Counted from the first letter of the stretch, positions 40,793 to 49,987 are shown. The stretch is 64,000 bases of DNA from Caulobacter sp. FWC26 (GCF_002742645.2 NZ_CP033875.1:3946001-4010000), one strand, 5' to 3'. Notes: generated by a model not told the origin, from the sequence alone. Made by a program: numbers and translations.

Positions 40793-41270
40793 GACCGTCA
40801 CCGTCCGCCCCGCCACGCCCGCCGATGCGAGCCTGATCCACCAGTTCATCCTCGATCTGGCCGAGTATGAGAAGCTGCTCGACACGGTCCAGGCGACGGA
40901 GGCCGACACGGCGGCGGCCCTGTTCGGCGACAAGGCTCGCGCCTTCGCCGACATCGCCGAGATCGACGGCCAGCCGGTGGGCTTCGCGCTGTGGTTCTAC
41001 AACTACTCGACCTTCGTCGGGCGACACGGGATCTATCTGGAGGACCTGTTCGTGCGCCCATCGGCGCGGGGGGCGGGGGCGGGCAAGGCGCTGCTGGCCA
41101 ACCTCGCCAAGCGTTGCGTCGACGAGGGCCTCGGGCGGCTGGAGTGGTCGGTGCTCGACTGGAACGCCCCGTCGATCGCCTTCTATGACAGCCTCGGCGC
41201 CGCGGCGATGGACGAATGGATCATCCGCCGCCTGACGGGCGAGGCGCTACGCAAACTGGCGGGCGCGTAG
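40791..41270 (+). CDS. GNAT N-acetyltransferase (diamine acetyltransferase-like)
   Basis: 159 residues. VTVRPATPADASLIHQFILDLAEYEKL at the start, with FYNYSTFVGRHGIYLEDLFVRP, the acetyl-CoA loop ARGAGAGKALLANLA and WSVLDWNAPSIAFYDSLGA, matches the spermidine/thialysine N-acetyltransferase (SAT2-like) branch. It lacks a clear ribosome site, and its ATG is shared with the divergent TfoX start. It converges on the dihydroorotase gene with 7 bp between stops. Confidence 0.88.
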   Translation: MTVTVRPATPADASLIHQFILDLAEYEKLLDTVQATEADTAAALFGDKARAFADIAEIDGQPVGFALWFYNYSTFVGRHGIYLEDLFVRPSARGAGAGKALLANLAKRCVDEGLGRLEWSVLDWNAPSIAFYDSLGAAAMDEWIIRRLTGEALRKLAGA

Positions 41271-41277
41271 GCCGCCC

Positions 41278-42612
41278 CTACCCCGCCAGGGTCTCCAGGA
41301 ACCGCACCGGCTCGCCCTTGCCCTCGGCGATGATCTCGTCGTCGCGCATCACCACGATCCCGCGCACGATGGTCGCCACGGGCCAGGCCTTGGCTTCGAA
41401 GCCGTCGAACGGGGTCCAGCCCGAGCGGGTGGCCATCCAGTCGTGGGTGATGACCCGGCGGGCCTTCATGTCGACGATGGTGAAGTCGGCGTCGAAGCCC
41501 TCGGCGATGCGACCCTTGTCGGCCAGGCCGAAGATGCGGTTCACGCCGTGGCTGGTGAGATCGACAAAGCGCTCCAGGGAGAGCTTACCGTCAACCACGT
41601 GGGTCAGCATGATCGGGACCAGGGTCTGCACCCCCGGCATGCCCGACGGCGAGGCCGGATAGGGTCGCGCCTTTTCCTCGCGGGTGTGCGGGGCGTGGTC
41701 GCTGCCCAGGACGTCGGCCACGCCGGTGTCGATCCCGCGCCAGATCCCGGCCACGTGGTCGGCCTCGCGGATCGGCGGGTTCATCTGGGCGAAGCCCTTC
41801 AGGCGCTCATAGGCCTCGGGCGCGACCAGGGTCAGGTGCTGGGGCGTGACCTCAACGCTGGCGACGTCCTTGTTCTGGGCCAGGAAGTCGATCTCTTCCT
41901 TGGTGGTCACGTGCAGCACGTGGATGCGCTTGCCCAGCGACTTGGCGATGCGGACCAGGCGGTGGGTCGACTGCAGGGCGGCCTGGGCGTCGCGCACCTC
42001 CGGGTGGCTCGTCCAGTCGCCGGGACGGGCCAGGCTGCGACGCTCGGCCAGGCGATATTCATCCTCGGAGTGGAAGGCCGCGCGGCGATTGACGTGGCGC
42101 AGCACGTTCTCCACGCCCTCGTCGTCTTGCACCAGCAGCGACCCGGTCGAGGCGCCCATGAACACCTTGATGCCGCAGCAGCCCGGCAGGCGCTCCAGCT
42201 CGCCCAGGAAAGTGGCGTTCTCATGGGTGCCGCCGACATAGAAGGCGTGGTCGGTGTGCATCCGCCCTTTGGCGCGCGAGAGCTTGTCGGCCAGGGCGTC
42301 GGCGTCCGTAGTGGTCGGCTCGGTGTTGGGCATCTCGAAGACGGCGGTGACGCCGCCCAGGGCCGCGCCGCGCGAACCGCTTTCCAGGTCTTCCTTCCAC
42401 TCCAGGCCCGGCTCTCGAAAGTGGACCTGACTGTCGATGACGCCCGGCAGGACCGTCAGGCCCGTGGCGTCGAACACCTCGCCGGCGCTGGCCTGGGACA
42501 GGTCGCCGATCGCGACGATCTTGCCGCCGCGCACGCCGATGTCGGTAAAGCCTCGCCCGGCGTGGTTCACCACCTCGCCGCCACGCACGATCAGGTCGAA
42601 GGTCTGGGTCAT
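41278..42612 (-). CDS. pyrC: Dihydroorotase
   Basis: 444 residues of amidohydrolase fold. The N-terminal metal motif is IDSQVHFREPG, where the first His of the usual H-x-H is Gln; I believe the Q-V-H form is shared by one subgroup of class I dihydroorotases. CGIKVFMGASTG holds the carboxylated Lys, AAFHSEDEYRL and IHVLHVTT the other His ligands, and LGSDHAPHT the catalytic Asp. It would close carbamoyl-aspartate to dihydroorotate in pyrimidine synthesis. It stands apart from other pyr genes here. Confidence 0.85.
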   Translation of the reverse strand: MTQTFDLIVRGGEVVNHAGRGFTDIGVRGGKIVAIGDLSQASAGEVFDATGLTVLPGVIDSQVHFREPGLEWKEDLESGSRGAALGGVTAVFEMPNTEPTTTDADALADKLSRAKGRMHTDHAFYVGGTHENATFLGELERLPGCCGIKVFMGASTGSLLVQDDEGVENVLRHVNRRAAFHSEDEYRLAERRSLARPGDWTSHPEVRDAQAALQSTHRLVRIAKSLGKRIHVLHVTTKEEIDFLAQNKDVASVEVTPQHLTLVAPEAYERLKGFAQMNPPIREADHVAGIWRGIDTGVADVLGSDHAPHTREEKARPYPASPSGMPGVQTLVPIMLTHVVDGKLSLERFVDLTSHGVNRIFGLADKGRIAEGFDADFTIVDMKARRVITHDWMATRSGWTPFDGFEAKAWPVATIVRGIVVMRDDEIIAEGKGEPVRFLETLAG

Positions 42613-42682
42613 GGGACGGCTCCGGAGGGTTTCCGGCGATCTAGGACGATCGCTGACCACAGGCAACCGTTTGGTCCCGCCC

Positions 42683-43240
42683 TCAGGGCTTTTGCGGCGC
42701 CGGCTTGCTGAGGTCGAACGCGACGCGGAACAAACGGTTAGGCCGCGAAAGCTCATAGGTGAACTGGCTGTCGGTGAGCCCCAGCGTCCAGACATTGGTG
42801 TTCGAAACCGTCCGGTTCAGCCGGGTGAACAGGGCCTTGGACTCTTCATCGACCGGGAAGCGCTGGGCCTGGGCGGTTCCAGGCTCCAGCGTGTCGCCGC
42901 CATAGCGCGACAGCTCATCCTCGACGCCGTCGGTGTGGCGATGATCGTGCTTGAGGCGCAGTCGGCCGTCGTCGAGCCGCGTGATGATCCAGGTGCGCGA
43001 GCGATCCTCGCCTACGCGGAACGGAATGCGGATCTGCCGAGCGTCGCAGTGGGCGACGGTCATGACCAGCTCGGCCTTGCGGAACGTCTCGTCGGCCGCG
43101 TCGCCGGCCACGACCCGGCCTGCGAAGGTCTTGCCGCACAGCGCGCTCAGGCGATCGAAGAACTGCTCGCCCGGGCTTCCGGCCAAGACCGCAGTCGGCG
43201 CCAGGGCCAGAGCCGCGCAGAGGGCGATCAAGGATTTCAT
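42683..43240 (-). CDS. Secreted conserved protein of unknown function
   Basis: 185 residues: signal peptide MKSLIALCAALALAPTAVLA, then a soluble domain with two Cys (SALCGKTF and AHCDARQI) and strong polar/aromatic patches (RSRTWIITRLDDGRLRLKHDH, NTNVWTLGLTDSQFTYEL). AGGAG lies upstream of the ATG. The protein is probably periplasmic. It lies between the GT9 gene and dihydroorotase on the same strand, with gaps of 30 and 70 bp. No family is named with confidence. Confidence 0.72.
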   Translation of the reverse strand: MKSLIALCAALALAPTAVLAGSPGEQFFDRLSALCGKTFAGRVVAGDAADETFRKAELVMTVAHCDARQIRIPFRVGEDRSRTWIITRLDDGRLRLKHDHRHTDGVEDELSRYGGDTLEPGTAQAQRFPVDEESKALFTRLNRTVSNTNVWTLGLTDSQFTYELSRPNRLFRVAFDLSKPAPQKP

Positions 43241-43270
43241 CGAAGTCTCCTGGTCCGCGCTCTGTTCGGT

Positions 43271-44449
43271 TCAGTCGCGATCGGGCTGGGCGGCGTCTTC
43301 GAGCTGGCTTTCCGCATCGCCTTCACCGGCCGGGGCGGAAGCCGCGTCAACGGGCGCGTCCTCGACAGGAGCTGCGGCGTCCTCGACCTCCGGATCCGGC
43401 GCGGCGCCAGGTCCCTCGACTGCGGCGTCGCTCGCATCGGATGCGACAGGCGCCGCAGGAACGGTCCCGCCGACCTTCGCCAGCAGCGCCTTGGCCGCCT
43501 TGAAGACCGTCGCCACCGGCAGGTCGCTCATGTGGCGGATGGCCTGGGACAGCTCCGGATCGATGGCCAGGAACTGTTCGAACGTCCGTGGGCCGCGCAC
43601 CGCCACGGCGTGCTCGCCCCACGGCGCGTAGCGGCGCTCGTCGGAGGGGCCGAACAGGCCGATGGTCGGCGTTCCGGCGGCGGCGGCGATGTGCATCAGG
43701 CCCGAATCGTTGCCGATGAACAGGCTGGCGCGCTTCAGGCACGCATAGGCGGTCAGCAGGTCGACCTTGCCGGTGAGGTCGATGGTGCGGCCACGCGCCG
43801 AGGCCATGCGCAACTCCTCGACCATGCGGGTGTCGTCCGGACCGCCCAGGATCAGCAGCCGGCCGCCGGCCATCGGGCCGTCCTTGTCGAGCAGCTGCGC
43901 GGCGGTCTGGGTGAAGCGCTCGATCGGCCAGACCTTACCCACCCAGTTGGCCGCCGGGCCCACGGCCAGGATCGGTCCGGTTTCGCCGCCCGTGTTCAGG
44001 CCCAGCATTTCGTCCGCCAGGGCCTGAACCTCGGGCGTGATGTAGAGATAGGGCGGCGGCGGGTCGCCCTCGAGCTTCAGCGTCCGGGCCGCGTCCACCA
44101 CCTTGTGGACGACCTCGCCCGGGATCTTCTTCCAGATGGCGCGCTTGTCACGCCGCAGGAACAGCGCCGTGGCCGAGCCTCGCAGATCGACAATCAGGCT
44201 CCACTTCTTGTGGCGCACCTGGTTCCAGAGCTTGAACCAGTGGCCCTTGCCCTTGCCCTTCTCCATCACGATCACCCGGTCGAGACCGGGGACGTGCGCG
44301 AAGAGCGGCGCGGCGAGAGGGCCGGCGACGATGGTGAAGCGCGCGTTGGGGATCTGGTCGGCCAGCATCTTGATCAGGCCAGACGACAGCACCGCGTCAC
44401 CGATACGCGTCGCCGTGATGAAAAGGATCGGGAAGGCCCGCTGTGTCAT
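43271..44449 (-). CDS. Glycosyltransferase family 9 (heptosyltransferase-like)
   Basis: 392 residues from ATG 44449 behind AGGTGGA. The N-terminal ILFITATRIGDAVLSSGLIK and the C-terminal ASLFIGNDSGLMHIAAAAGTPTIGLFGPSDERRYAPWG with D/N-S-G-x-x-H are GT9 (ADP-heptose:LPS) signatures. The last 65 residues are a low-complexity acidic Ala/Asp/Glu/Pro tail, absent from typical heptosyltransferases. It acts in the cytoplasm on a lipid or LPS acceptor. Confidence 0.88.
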   Translation of the reverse strand: MTQRAFPILFITATRIGDAVLSSGLIKMLADQIPNARFTIVAGPLAAPLFAHVPGLDRVIVMEKGKGKGHWFKLWNQVRHKKWSLIVDLRGSATALFLRRDKRAIWKKIPGEVVHKVVDAARTLKLEGDPPPPYLYITPEVQALADEMLGLNTGGETGPILAVGPAANWVGKVWPIERFTQTAAQLLDKDGPMAGGRLLILGGPDDTRMVEELRMASARGRTIDLTGKVDLLTAYACLKRASLFIGNDSGLMHIAAAAGTPTIGLFGPSDERRYAPWGEHAVAVRGPRTFEQFLAIDPELSQAIRHMSDLPVATVFKAAKALLAKVGGTVPAAPVASDASDAAVEGPGAAPDPEVEDAAAPVEDAPVDAASAPAGEGDAESQLEDAAQPDRD

Positions 44450-44552
44450 CGGTCCACCTATAGGCCGGTCGGTGAGTCGGCGCACCCCACGTTAACACTT
44501 GAGTTACCTCAAGGACTGGCGCTGCCCGCGACACGGCGCCACATGTGCCCTC

Positions 44553-45344
44553 ATGACCGCACCTTTGCTCGCCCGTCTCGCCTCCCGCGCCGTCATCGCC
44601 GTCTCCGGTCAGGATTGGCGGAGCTTCCTTCAGGGCCTGCTGACCCAGGATGTCGAAACCCTGGCCGCCGGCGAGCTGCGCTTTGGCGGTCTGCTGACCC
44701 CGCAGGGCAAGCTGCTCTACGACCTGTTCGTGGTGGGGACTGAGGACGGCGCCCTGCTGGACGTGGCGACGGCGCACCGCGACGCCATCCTGGCTCGCCT
44801 GACGATGTACCGCCTGCGGGCCAAGGCGGACCTCGCCGCCAGCGACCGCTCGGTGATCGCGGTGTTCGGGGGCGACATTTCCGGCGCGGGCCTTTTCGCT
44901 GATCCCCGCCTGCCCGCCCTGGGCGCCCGCGCCTATGACGACCGCCAGACCAACGCCGACGAGGACGCCTATGAGGCCCACCGCCTGGCGCTGGGCGTCC
45001 CCGGCCCCGCCGACTGGGGCAGCGAGACCACCTATCCGATCGAGGCCAATTTCGACCTGCTGGCGGGGATCGATTTCAAGAAGGGCTGCTTCGTCGGCCA
45101 GGAGACCACCAGCCGCATGAAGCGGCGCGGGACGATCAAGAACCGCATGCTGCCGATCGTCTTCGATGGCCCGCCGCCGCCCTTCGGCGCCGAGGTCCTG
45201 GCCGGCGAGCTGCGCGCCGGCGAGGTGCTAAGCGGTCGGGACGGCCGGGCCATGGCCCTTCTGCGTCTGGACCGGATCGACGGCGCCGCGCTGAGCGTCG
45301 ACGGGCGGCCGGTGCGCGTCGACCGTCCAGAGTGGATGGCCTGA
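44553..45344 (+). CDS. ygfZ: Folate-binding Fe-S cluster assembly protein YgfZ
   Basis: 263 residues. The diagnostic motif KKGCFVGQETTSRM (K-G-C-[FY]-x-G-Q-E) is present, preceded by YPIEANFDLLAGIDF, and the N-terminal FLQGLLTQDVETL fits the family (GcvT-like fold). YgfZ supports maturation or repair of certain Fe-S enzymes. The start MTAPLLARLASRAVI was chosen by family fit; no ribosome site is evident. Confidence 0.92.
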   Translation: MTAPLLARLASRAVIAVSGQDWRSFLQGLLTQDVETLAAGELRFGGLLTPQGKLLYDLFVVGTEDGALLDVATAHRDAILARLTMYRLRAKADLAASDRSVIAVFGGDISGAGLFADPRLPALGARAYDDRQTNADEDAYEAHRLALGVPGPADWGSETTYPIEANFDLLAGIDFKKGCFVGQETTSRMKRRGTIKNRMLPIVFDGPPPPFGAEVLAGELRAGEVLSGRDGRAMALLRLDRIDGAALSVDGRPVRVDRPEWMA

Positions 45345-45439
45345 GACCGCCGGTTGCGAGCGTCCCCAATTCGGGGCAGAGAACGCAAAACTGCGGTCGC
45401 TGAACCCAGTGACCGGTGTCGCTTAGGGGCATGGGAAAC

Positions 45440-46321
45440 ATGAATCGTCGCAAAATTCTGGTTGCGGGCGCGCTGCTGGCTATGGCCGCCGCGGGCGGAC
45501 CCGCTCTGGCCGCCAGCGCTGAGCGCTTCACCGTCAAGGTGCGCGGCAAGGGTCCCGACGTCATCCTGATCCCGGGCCTGTCGTCGTCACCGGACATCTG
45601 GGAGTCGACCGCCCAGGCGCTGGAAGGCCGTTATCGCGTTCACCTCGTTCACGTCGCCGGGTTTGCGGGCGCGCCCACGGCCGGCAACGCCGAGGGTAAG
45701 GTCGCCGCGGGCGTGGCCGAAGGTCTCGCGAGCTATATCCAGGCTCAGGGTCTGAAGTCGCCCGCCGTGATGGGCCACTCGATGGGCGGTACGATCGCCA
45801 TGATACTGGCGGCGCGTCACCCCGACCTGGTGGGCAAGCTGATGGTCGTCGACATGTTCCCGAACCTGGCGGTCGCCTATTTCGGCCCTGGTCAATCGCC
45901 GGAGGCCGTCGCACAGCGCGCGGCCGGCTTCCGCGCTCAGATCACCGACGCCCCCGCCGACGCTTTCAAGGCCATGCAGGAGCATTTGATTACGGGCATG
46001 GTCCGCACTGAGTCCGCCCGCGCCGCCATCGTCAAGCACTCGCTCGACAGCGACCGGCAGGTTTCCGGCCGCGCCATGGAAGAGCTGCTGACCACCGACC
46101 TGACGCCCGAGCTGGCCAAGATCACCGCGCCGACCACCGTGGTCTGGGCCTGGAACAGCAACATGCCTGTCCCGGCCGCGACGTTCGGCGGCTGGTATCA
46201 GGCCGCCTATGGGCCGCTAAAGGGCGTCAAGGTGGTGCGCATCGACGATAGCGCCCACTTCATCATGATCGATCAACCGGCCAAGTTCATGGCCGAGGTC
46301 GAGACCTTCCTGGCCGGTTGA
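45440..46321 (+). CDS. Secreted alpha/beta hydrolase
   Basis: 293 residues from ATG 45440 (an alternative ATG lies 9 bp upstream). The N-terminus MNRRKILVAGALLAMAAAGG has a twin-Arg and a hydrophobic stretch ending ALAAS, consistent with export. The catalytic elbow is VMGHSMGGTIAM (nucleophile Ser), an acid lies in TVVWAWNSN or nearby, and the His is in DDSAHFIMID. The oxyanion region is LIPGLSSS. The substrate is unknown. Confidence 0.87.
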   Translation: MNRRKILVAGALLAMAAAGGPALAASAERFTVKVRGKGPDVILIPGLSSSPDIWESTAQALEGRYRVHLVHVAGFAGAPTAGNAEGKVAAGVAEGLASYIQAQGLKSPAVMGHSMGGTIAMILAARHPDLVGKLMVVDMFPNLAVAYFGPGQSPEAVAQRAAGFRAQITDAPADAFKAMQEHLITGMVRTESARAAIVKHSLDSDRQVSGRAMEELLTTDLTPELAKITAPTTVVWAWNSNMPVPAATFGGWYQAAYGPLKGVKVVRIDDSAHFIMIDQPAKFMAEVETFLAG

Positions 46322-46334
46322 TCTGGCGTCGACC

Positions 46335-46757
46335 TTATCGGCAGCGACCGTAGCGGTCCGGGGACGCCCCCGGGCCGCCGCGCCAGCCGGGCGGGTTCTC
46401 CCAGTTCGTACCAGGACCGCCGCGCGGACCCGGCGGGTTGCGGTCGTTGTCGAACCAGCACTTGCCCGCCTGGTTCCACCAGCCAAAGCTGGGGTGATAG
46501 TAGCCGTAGGCGCGGTTGTAGTAGTAGCCGTCGCGGTAGCGGAACTCGATCCGCTGACCGTTCCAGCGATAGTAGCGTCGGTCGGGCGAGGCCCCGGGGC
46601 CGCCTCGCCAGCCCGGCGGATTTTCCCAATTGGTCCCCGGTCCACCGCGCGGCCCCGGCGGGTTATGATCGCGGTCCCTGTGCTGGGCCAGGGCCGGCGT
46701 CGTCGCCACGGCGGTCGTCGCCAAGGCCATCAGGGCGAAGGTCTTCAGGCGCTTCAT
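46335..46757 (-). CDS. Secreted Pro/Gly-rich protein with duplicated module
   Basis: 140 residues: signal peptide (MKRLKTFALMALATTAVATT...ALA) then a module of about 28 residues beginning NPPGPRGGPGTNWENPPGW and ending GASPDR. A YYYNRAYGYYHPSFGWW aromatic centre follows, then a second, nearly identical module. The central YYRWNGQRIEFRYRDGYYYNR resembles the RcnB-type/periplasmic YxG small domains. AAAGGTG precedes the ATG. It is probably periplasmic or surface-associated. Function unknown. Confidence 0.7.
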   Translation of the reverse strand: MKRLKTFALMALATTAVATTPALAQHRDRDHNPPGPRGGPGTNWENPPGWRGGPGASPDRRYYRWNGQRIEFRYRDGYYYNRAYGYYHPSFGWWNQAGKCWFDNDRNPPGPRGGPGTNWENPPGWRGGPGASPDRYGRCR

Positions 46758-46885
46758 CGGCGCACCTTTCGTGTGTCTAGGTCCCTCGCGAGGCTCAACG
46801 CGCAAGATCCGGAAATCCGTCGCCCTACGCTTCATGTTCCTGAAAAGTTCTAGTCAGCCGGCAAAGTTTCTGCCAGCTTCGCCGC

Positions 46886-47476
46886 ATGACTGAGATCGCC
46901 CGCTGCACCTGGAAAGGCATGAACGGAGACCCGTTCTACGAGGCCTATCACGATGACGAATGGGGCGTGCCCGAGTGGGACAGCCGCGCCCTGTGGGAGA
47001 AGCTCGTCTTGGACGGTTTCCAGGCGGGGCTGTCCTGGATCACCATCCTGCGCAAGCGTGAGGCCTTTCGCGCCGCCTTCGCCAATTTCGACCCGGAAAA
47101 GGTCGCGCGCTTTGACGAGACAGATCGCGCCCGACTGATGGCCGACGCCGGCATCATCCGCTCGAACGGCAAGATCGACGCGACGATTCAGGGCGCGCGC
47201 CTCTATCTCGACATGCGCGAGCGGGGCGAGGATTTCAGCCAGTTCCTATGGGACATGGTCGGCGGCGCGCCGATCCAGAATCAGTGGGAGGCGGGCCAGG
47301 TGCCGGCCCAGACCCCCTTGGCCGTCGAGATGTCCAAGGCGCTGAAGGCCAAGGGCTTCAAGTTCTGCGGGCCGGTGATCGTCTATGCCTTCATGCAGGC
47401 GACCGGGCTGGTCAACGACCACCTGGTGACCTGCTTCCGACATGAGGAGTGCAAGGCGCTGGGCCACCGTCACTGA
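46886..47476 (+). CDS. tag: DNA-3-methyladenine glycosylase I
   Basis: 196 residues with the full Tag signature: CTWKGMNGDPFYEAYHDDEWGVP at the start, LDGFQAGLSWITILRKREAF (helix-hairpin region), and NDHLVTCFRHEEC at the end with the zinc-binding His and Cys. It removes 3-methyladenine from DNA in base-excision repair. It overlaps the convergent MFS gene tail by 7 bp. Confidence 0.95.
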   Translation: MTEIARCTWKGMNGDPFYEAYHDDEWGVPEWDSRALWEKLVLDGFQAGLSWITILRKREAFRAAFANFDPEKVARFDETDRARLMADAGIIRSNGKIDATIQGARLYLDMRERGEDFSQFLWDMVGGAPIQNQWEAGQVPAQTPLAVEMSKALKAKGFKFCGPVIVYAFMQATGLVNDHLVTCFRHEECKALGHRH

Positions 47477-48792
47477 GCGGCGGCGGCCGTCTCGCCCTGA
47501 ACATAGGCGGCCGATAGCTGCTTGTAGGCCTTGGAGCCGAAGGCCAGCAGGGTGACGATGACCCCTACGATCCCGGCCACCGTAAACACCAGCGCCATGC
47601 CGCGATCCGGTCCCCGACCGAACCAGTCGCCGATAGCGCCGGCGCCGGCGCCATGGGTCATGAACGGGATGAAGATGAACTGGGTCAGCGGTCCGATCAG
47701 GAACGCCGTCAGCGGCGACGCCGCCTGCTCCACCGACTGGGCGAAGCCGAAGACCCGGCCCTGGCGCTCGAACGGCACCACCTTCTGCAGCGTCGTCTGC
47801 TCGGCGGCCTCCGCATAGGGCCCCAGCGCCATCCAGACGAAACAGCCGATCGCCAACAGGACAATCGACGACTTCAGCGGAAACACACAACATACCGCCC
47901 ACGAGATCAGATTGACCAGAAGCAGGGTGCGCAGCGGGTTCTTGCCCAGCCCCGTCCTGCTGATCGCGACACCGCTGGCGATGAAGGCCACCGACAGGAA
48001 GCCGAACAGCAGCCCCCAAGTCTGCACTGACACCATCGACAGACCGTAGGCGTCCAACAGGGCCATGAAGATCCCGCCCAGGAAGTTGTTGAAGGTCGCG
48101 AACAGGATCAGGGCGAAGAGACCGGGCACGGCGGCTACGACCTTGATCGTGCCGGCGAGGTCGATCGTCCTGGGTTCGACGGGCGCCCCATGTTCGGCTT
48201 CGACACGCGGCTCATGGACCGGAACGGCCAGCAGGTGGACCAGCGCGGCGAGCGTCAAGCCGAGCGCGAAGACGAGGGCGGCGAACATGCCGCCCCAGGC
48301 CACCAGGAAGCCGCTGATCACCGAGGTGGTCAGGAAGCCGATTCCCGTCACCATGCCGACCAGACCGTTGGCCTTGTCGCGCCCGTCCTCGGGAATCAGC
48401 AGCGTCACCAGAGTGGGCAAGGCGATGGTGCGGATATTGCCGGCGATGACGCCCAGCATCGAAAGCCCGATCAGCGCCCACAGCCAGGGACGCCCGACAT
48501 CGGCGATAGCGCCCTTGGGCGCCAGCAGCAGCACGGCCAGCGCCAGGGCGTAGAGCAGCAGCGACGCCACGCTGGAGCCCGCCATCGCCACCTTCTTCCG
48601 GTGATGATCGACGAGGCTGCCGAACCAAATGCCGCAGGCCGCCGTCAGCACCAGATAGACGCCCGCGATCATGCCTGTGGCGAAGACCGACTTGGTCTCC
48701 AGATAGACGTAGAAGGTCAGGGCGAACCAGATCGTGAAGTTCGTGATGTTCGCAACCAGGTTGTTGACCAGCAGGTGATGGAACGGGGTCAC
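47470..48792 (-). CDS. MFS transporter
   Basis: 440 residues from a GTG (VTPFHHLLVNNLVANITNFTIWF) served by GGAG; longer upstream frames are not credible. About twelve membrane helices are visible, with GSLVDHHRKKVAMAGSSVASL as the A-motif loop and LLIPEDGRDKANGLVGMVTG after helix 4-5, typical of MFS_3-like exporters. The substrate is unknown. It is divergent from the alpha/beta hydrolase gene at 48940. Confidence 0.85.
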   Translation of the reverse strand: MTPFHHLLVNNLVANITNFTIWFALTFYVYLETKSVFATGMIAGVYLVLTAACGIWFGSLVDHHRKKVAMAGSSVASLLLYALALAVLLLAPKGAIADVGRPWLWALIGLSMLGVIAGNIRTIALPTLVTLLIPEDGRDKANGLVGMVTGIGFLTTSVISGFLVAWGGMFAALVFALGLTLAALVHLLAVPVHEPRVEAEHGAPVEPRTIDLAGTIKVVAAVPGLFALILFATFNNFLGGIFMALLDAYGLSMVSVQTWGLLFGFLSVAFIASGVAISRTGLGKNPLRTLLLVNLISWAVCCVFPLKSSIVLLAIGCFVWMALGPYAEAAEQTTLQKVVPFERQGRVFGFAQSVEQAASPLTAFLIGPLTQFIFIPFMTHGAGAGAIGDWFGRGPDRGMALVFTVAGIVGVIVTLLAFGSKAYKQLSAAYVQGETAAAAQ

Positions 48793-48939
48793 AAGGCGCG
48801 TCTCCAGGGCGAGGCCGGGACCCTGCCAGCGGGCTGCGCCGGAGGCAACGCGCGCTCTGCCAAGACGTACCGAACAACAGCGTTGGCGCCCCCTCGCAGG
48901 GAAACTAGGCTGCGCCGCACAAGGGCTACGGGGCGTCGA

Positions 48940-49977
48940 ATGGCAAGCAAAATCATCCTGGGCGTAGTGGCGGCGATCGCGTGCGGGATCGGCGGCGCGC
49001 AGGCGCAGGTCATCCAGGGCGTTCCGGTCGTGGAAGCGATGAACGCCTATGTCGAACCGACTGGTCTGGTCGAGGTCGAGGCCGGTCGCCGGATTCACAT
49101 TCACTGCCTGGGATCGGGCTCACCGACGGTCGTCTTCACCGCCGGCCTTGGCGGCTGGTCGGGCAGTTGGGCGCTGGTGCAGCCCGAGGTCGCCAAGACC
49201 ACCCGCGCCTGCGCCTGGGACCGCGCGGGCTTTGGCCTGAGCGACGGCGACGCTCAAAACGCCCAGACCTCGGACCAGACGACACAGGACCTCGCCAAGG
49301 CCCTGGCGGCGGCGGGCGAGCGCGGGCCCTTTGTGCTGGTCGGCCATTCGGCCGGCGCGTTCGAGACCCTGACCTTCGTCGACCGTCACCGGGATCAGGC
49401 CGCCGGCGTGGTGTTCGTCGATCCGACCCGGCCGCATGACATGGCGCGCGAGGCCAAGGCCGGCCCCAAAGCCGCCGCTGCGGATCGCGCCTATTTCGCT
49501 TCCGAAGCCAAGCGCCTGCGCGATTGCGCGGCGGGTATCGAGGCTGGAACAGTCAAGACCGGCGCGCCCGCCGCCCCGTGCTTTCAATACTATCCGGAGA
49601 TCCCGACCGCCGCCCAGACGGCGCTAGCGCGCCGTGACGCCGAACCCGCCCGTCTCCGCGCTCAGGCTTCCCTGTACGAGGAATACGAACCGAACGGCGA
49701 ACGCGTCGCGCGCGACGGGCGAGACTGGGGCGACCTGCCGCTGATCGTCGTCAGCGCCGGCGCGGCGGCCGACGGCGGTCTCTGGAGTCCTGACGCCCGG
49801 GACGAGCACGCGGCCCTGTTCGCCGACTGGACAGATAGCCACAAGAGCCTGGCCAAACTGTCCCGTCGGGGCGAGCGTCGCGTCGCCGAGGGGGCGGGGC
49901 ATCTCGTCCAACTGCAGAAGCCGCAGGTGGTGATCGAGGCGGTGCTGGCCATCGTCAAGGCGGCGCGGCCCCACTGA
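48940..49977 (+). CDS. Secreted alpha/beta hydrolase
   Basis: 345 residues. Signal peptide SKIILGVVAAIACGIGGAQAQ. The fold is marked by VFTAGLGGWSGSW (oxyanion), ACAWDRAGFGLSD, the nucleophile elbow LVGHSAGAFETL and a late His in EGAGHLVQLQKP. It is probably a periplasmic esterase or lipase-like enzyme. Its stop is 10 bp from that of the convergent GH16 gene. Confidence 0.87.
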   Translation: MASKIILGVVAAIACGIGGAQAQVIQGVPVVEAMNAYVEPTGLVEVEAGRRIHIHCLGSGSPTVVFTAGLGGWSGSWALVQPEVAKTTRACAWDRAGFGLSDGDAQNAQTSDQTTQDLAKALAAAGERGPFVLVGHSAGAFETLTFVDRHRDQAAGVVFVDPTRPHDMAREAKAGPKAAAADRAYFASEAKRLRDCAAGIEAGTVKTGAPAAPCFQYYPEIPTAAQTALARRDAEPARLRAQASLYEEYEPNGERVARDGRDWGDLPLIVVSAGAAADGGLWSPDARDEHAALFADWTDSHKSLAKLSRRGERRVAEGAGHLVQLQKPQVVIEAVLAIVKAARPH

Positions 49978-49987
49978 GGCCCTGCCG

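Noticed and set aside
44494..44509. CtrA-like box (TTAA-N7-GTTAC) upstream of ygfZ and the GT9 gene
   Set aside because: The second half differs from TTAAC at two positions, and neither neighbour is a known cell-cycle gene, so the match is too weak.
48190..48939. Upstream extension of the alpha/beta hydrolase frame
   Set aside because: The 250 codons before ATG 48940 are the shadow of the MFS gene; the signal peptide begins at 48940.
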